Assembly (NCBI GenBank): GCA_035299085.1
Contig: DATGXG010000065.1
Location: 1-42,073 of the forward strand
DNA from: Bacteroidales bacterium
GTDB taxonomy: Bacteria; Bacteroidota; Bacteroidia; Bacteroidales; UBA10428
DNA length: 42,073 nt
Direction of reading: 5' to 3'
Position 1 is the stretch's first letter. Every line of letters starts with the position of its first letter. The notes beneath the pieces are model-generated. The model searched no databases and was not told where the DNA came from. It saw only the letters and a program-made list of their open reading frames with translations. Positions 41,821 to 42,073 of the stretch are shown piece after piece. The position numbers and the translations under genes were made by a program.

Positions 41821-41934
41821 ACCAGGGTTCTTATAACACGAAGAACACTAGGAATTGATGGCCGAGTTAAGCTTAGTGATCTTCGTGACGATTTCACTTA
41901 GTGTGCTTCGTGGTTAAAATTTTGGGCGCCGACG

Positions 41935-42073
41935 GCGCTTGAGTTTTAACACTAAGAACACCAAGAGCACGAAGAACACGAAGAAAAATTAACTCTGAAT
42001 GCACGAATTGAAGACGAATAAAAAATTAAAACGAATGTCATGAATGACTGCCTGCGGCAGTCCAAAAGCTTCT
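41935..42073. repeat. 139-bp direct repeat, unit 2 (runs to window edge)
   Basis: Same order and orientation as 41682-41820. The differences cluster around AAATTAACTCTGAATG versus AAAATAACCACGAATG and in the first 20 bases. It reaches the last base of the window, so the duplication may continue, and more units are possible beyond the edge. The spacer 41821-41934 contains further CACGAAGAACACT-type units and the start of a GCGCC-GAC-GGCGC hairpin. Confidence 0.85.

Noticed and set aside
41601..41897. Minus-strand open frame of 98 codons rich in Phe/Val (FFVFFVLLVFFVL)
   Set aside because: It is read through the CACGAAGAACACGAAG repeats; the apparent hydrophobic protein is an artefact of the repeat sequence.

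Overview
The window reads as a chromosomal segment of a free-living, non-gut member of the Bacteroidota, probably Bacteroidales/Marinilabiliales-like. The evidence is three secreted proteins ending in type IX secretion (T9SS) sorting domains, a DUF4369/TlpA-type lipoprotein, PorT-like barrels, MacB/FtsX permeases without adjacent ATPase, TAnnTTTG-type -7 promoter boxes, and several dispersed palindromic repeat families of the sort found in these genomes. I saw no rRNA, tRNA, CRISPR array, integrase or transposase.

Layout. 1-3.4 kb: 5' part of peptidase T (minus), lipoate-protein ligase (plus), a secreted unknown (minus), a PlsC-type acyltransferase (plus). 3.35-4.1 kb: a nitroreductase bracketed by two copies of a long hairpin-forming array of 8-bp units. 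4.1-7.3 kb: a tight minus-strand four-gene operon (DinB-like, radical SAM/SPASM, Rossmann-like protein, TraB/GumN-like), with a dispersed repeat inserted in frame in the third gene. 7.4-20.9 kb: secreted and envelope proteins, namely GH10 xylanase with Ig-like domains and T9SS tail, DUF4105 membrane protein, PHP-family protein, beta-helix T9SS protein, carboxylesterase lipoprotein, two paralogous barrels, a 1175-residue CotH-kinase/lamin-tail T9SS protein and a 53-residue exported peptide.

20.9-41.4 kb is entirely minus strand: a leucine-rich-repeat lipoprotein, an FtsX/MacB permease behind a -7 box and a dyad, a rifampin ADP-ribosyltransferase (Arr) fused to a helical N-terminal domain, a PH-like membrane protein, a frameshifted TonB-C gene inside a repeat-rich stretch, an MBL hydrolase, a cupin, a DUF1330 protein, small secreted or membrane unknowns, a barrel protein, a thioredoxin-like protein, a UvrA2-type ABC protein, a decayed patch (plug-like fragment, truncated SMEK-like fragment), then an AT-rich pair of overlapping genes encoding large membrane proteins (1118 and 514 residues, the first with two zinc-ribbon-like cysteine clusters), and a TlpA/DUF4369 lipoprotein. 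41.5 kb to the end is a repeat field with a 139-bp direct duplication.

The best candidate for an undescribed system is the two-gene membrane module at 35.3-40.2 kb. It is translationally coupled, looks transferred by base composition, and sits beside a truncated conflict-associated SMEK-like fragment and a UvrA2-type gene. A second theme is that dispersed palindromic repeats repeatedly invade genes: they supply the C-termini and stop codons of three genes (TraB/GumN, PH-like, MBL) and 23 internal residues of a fourth.
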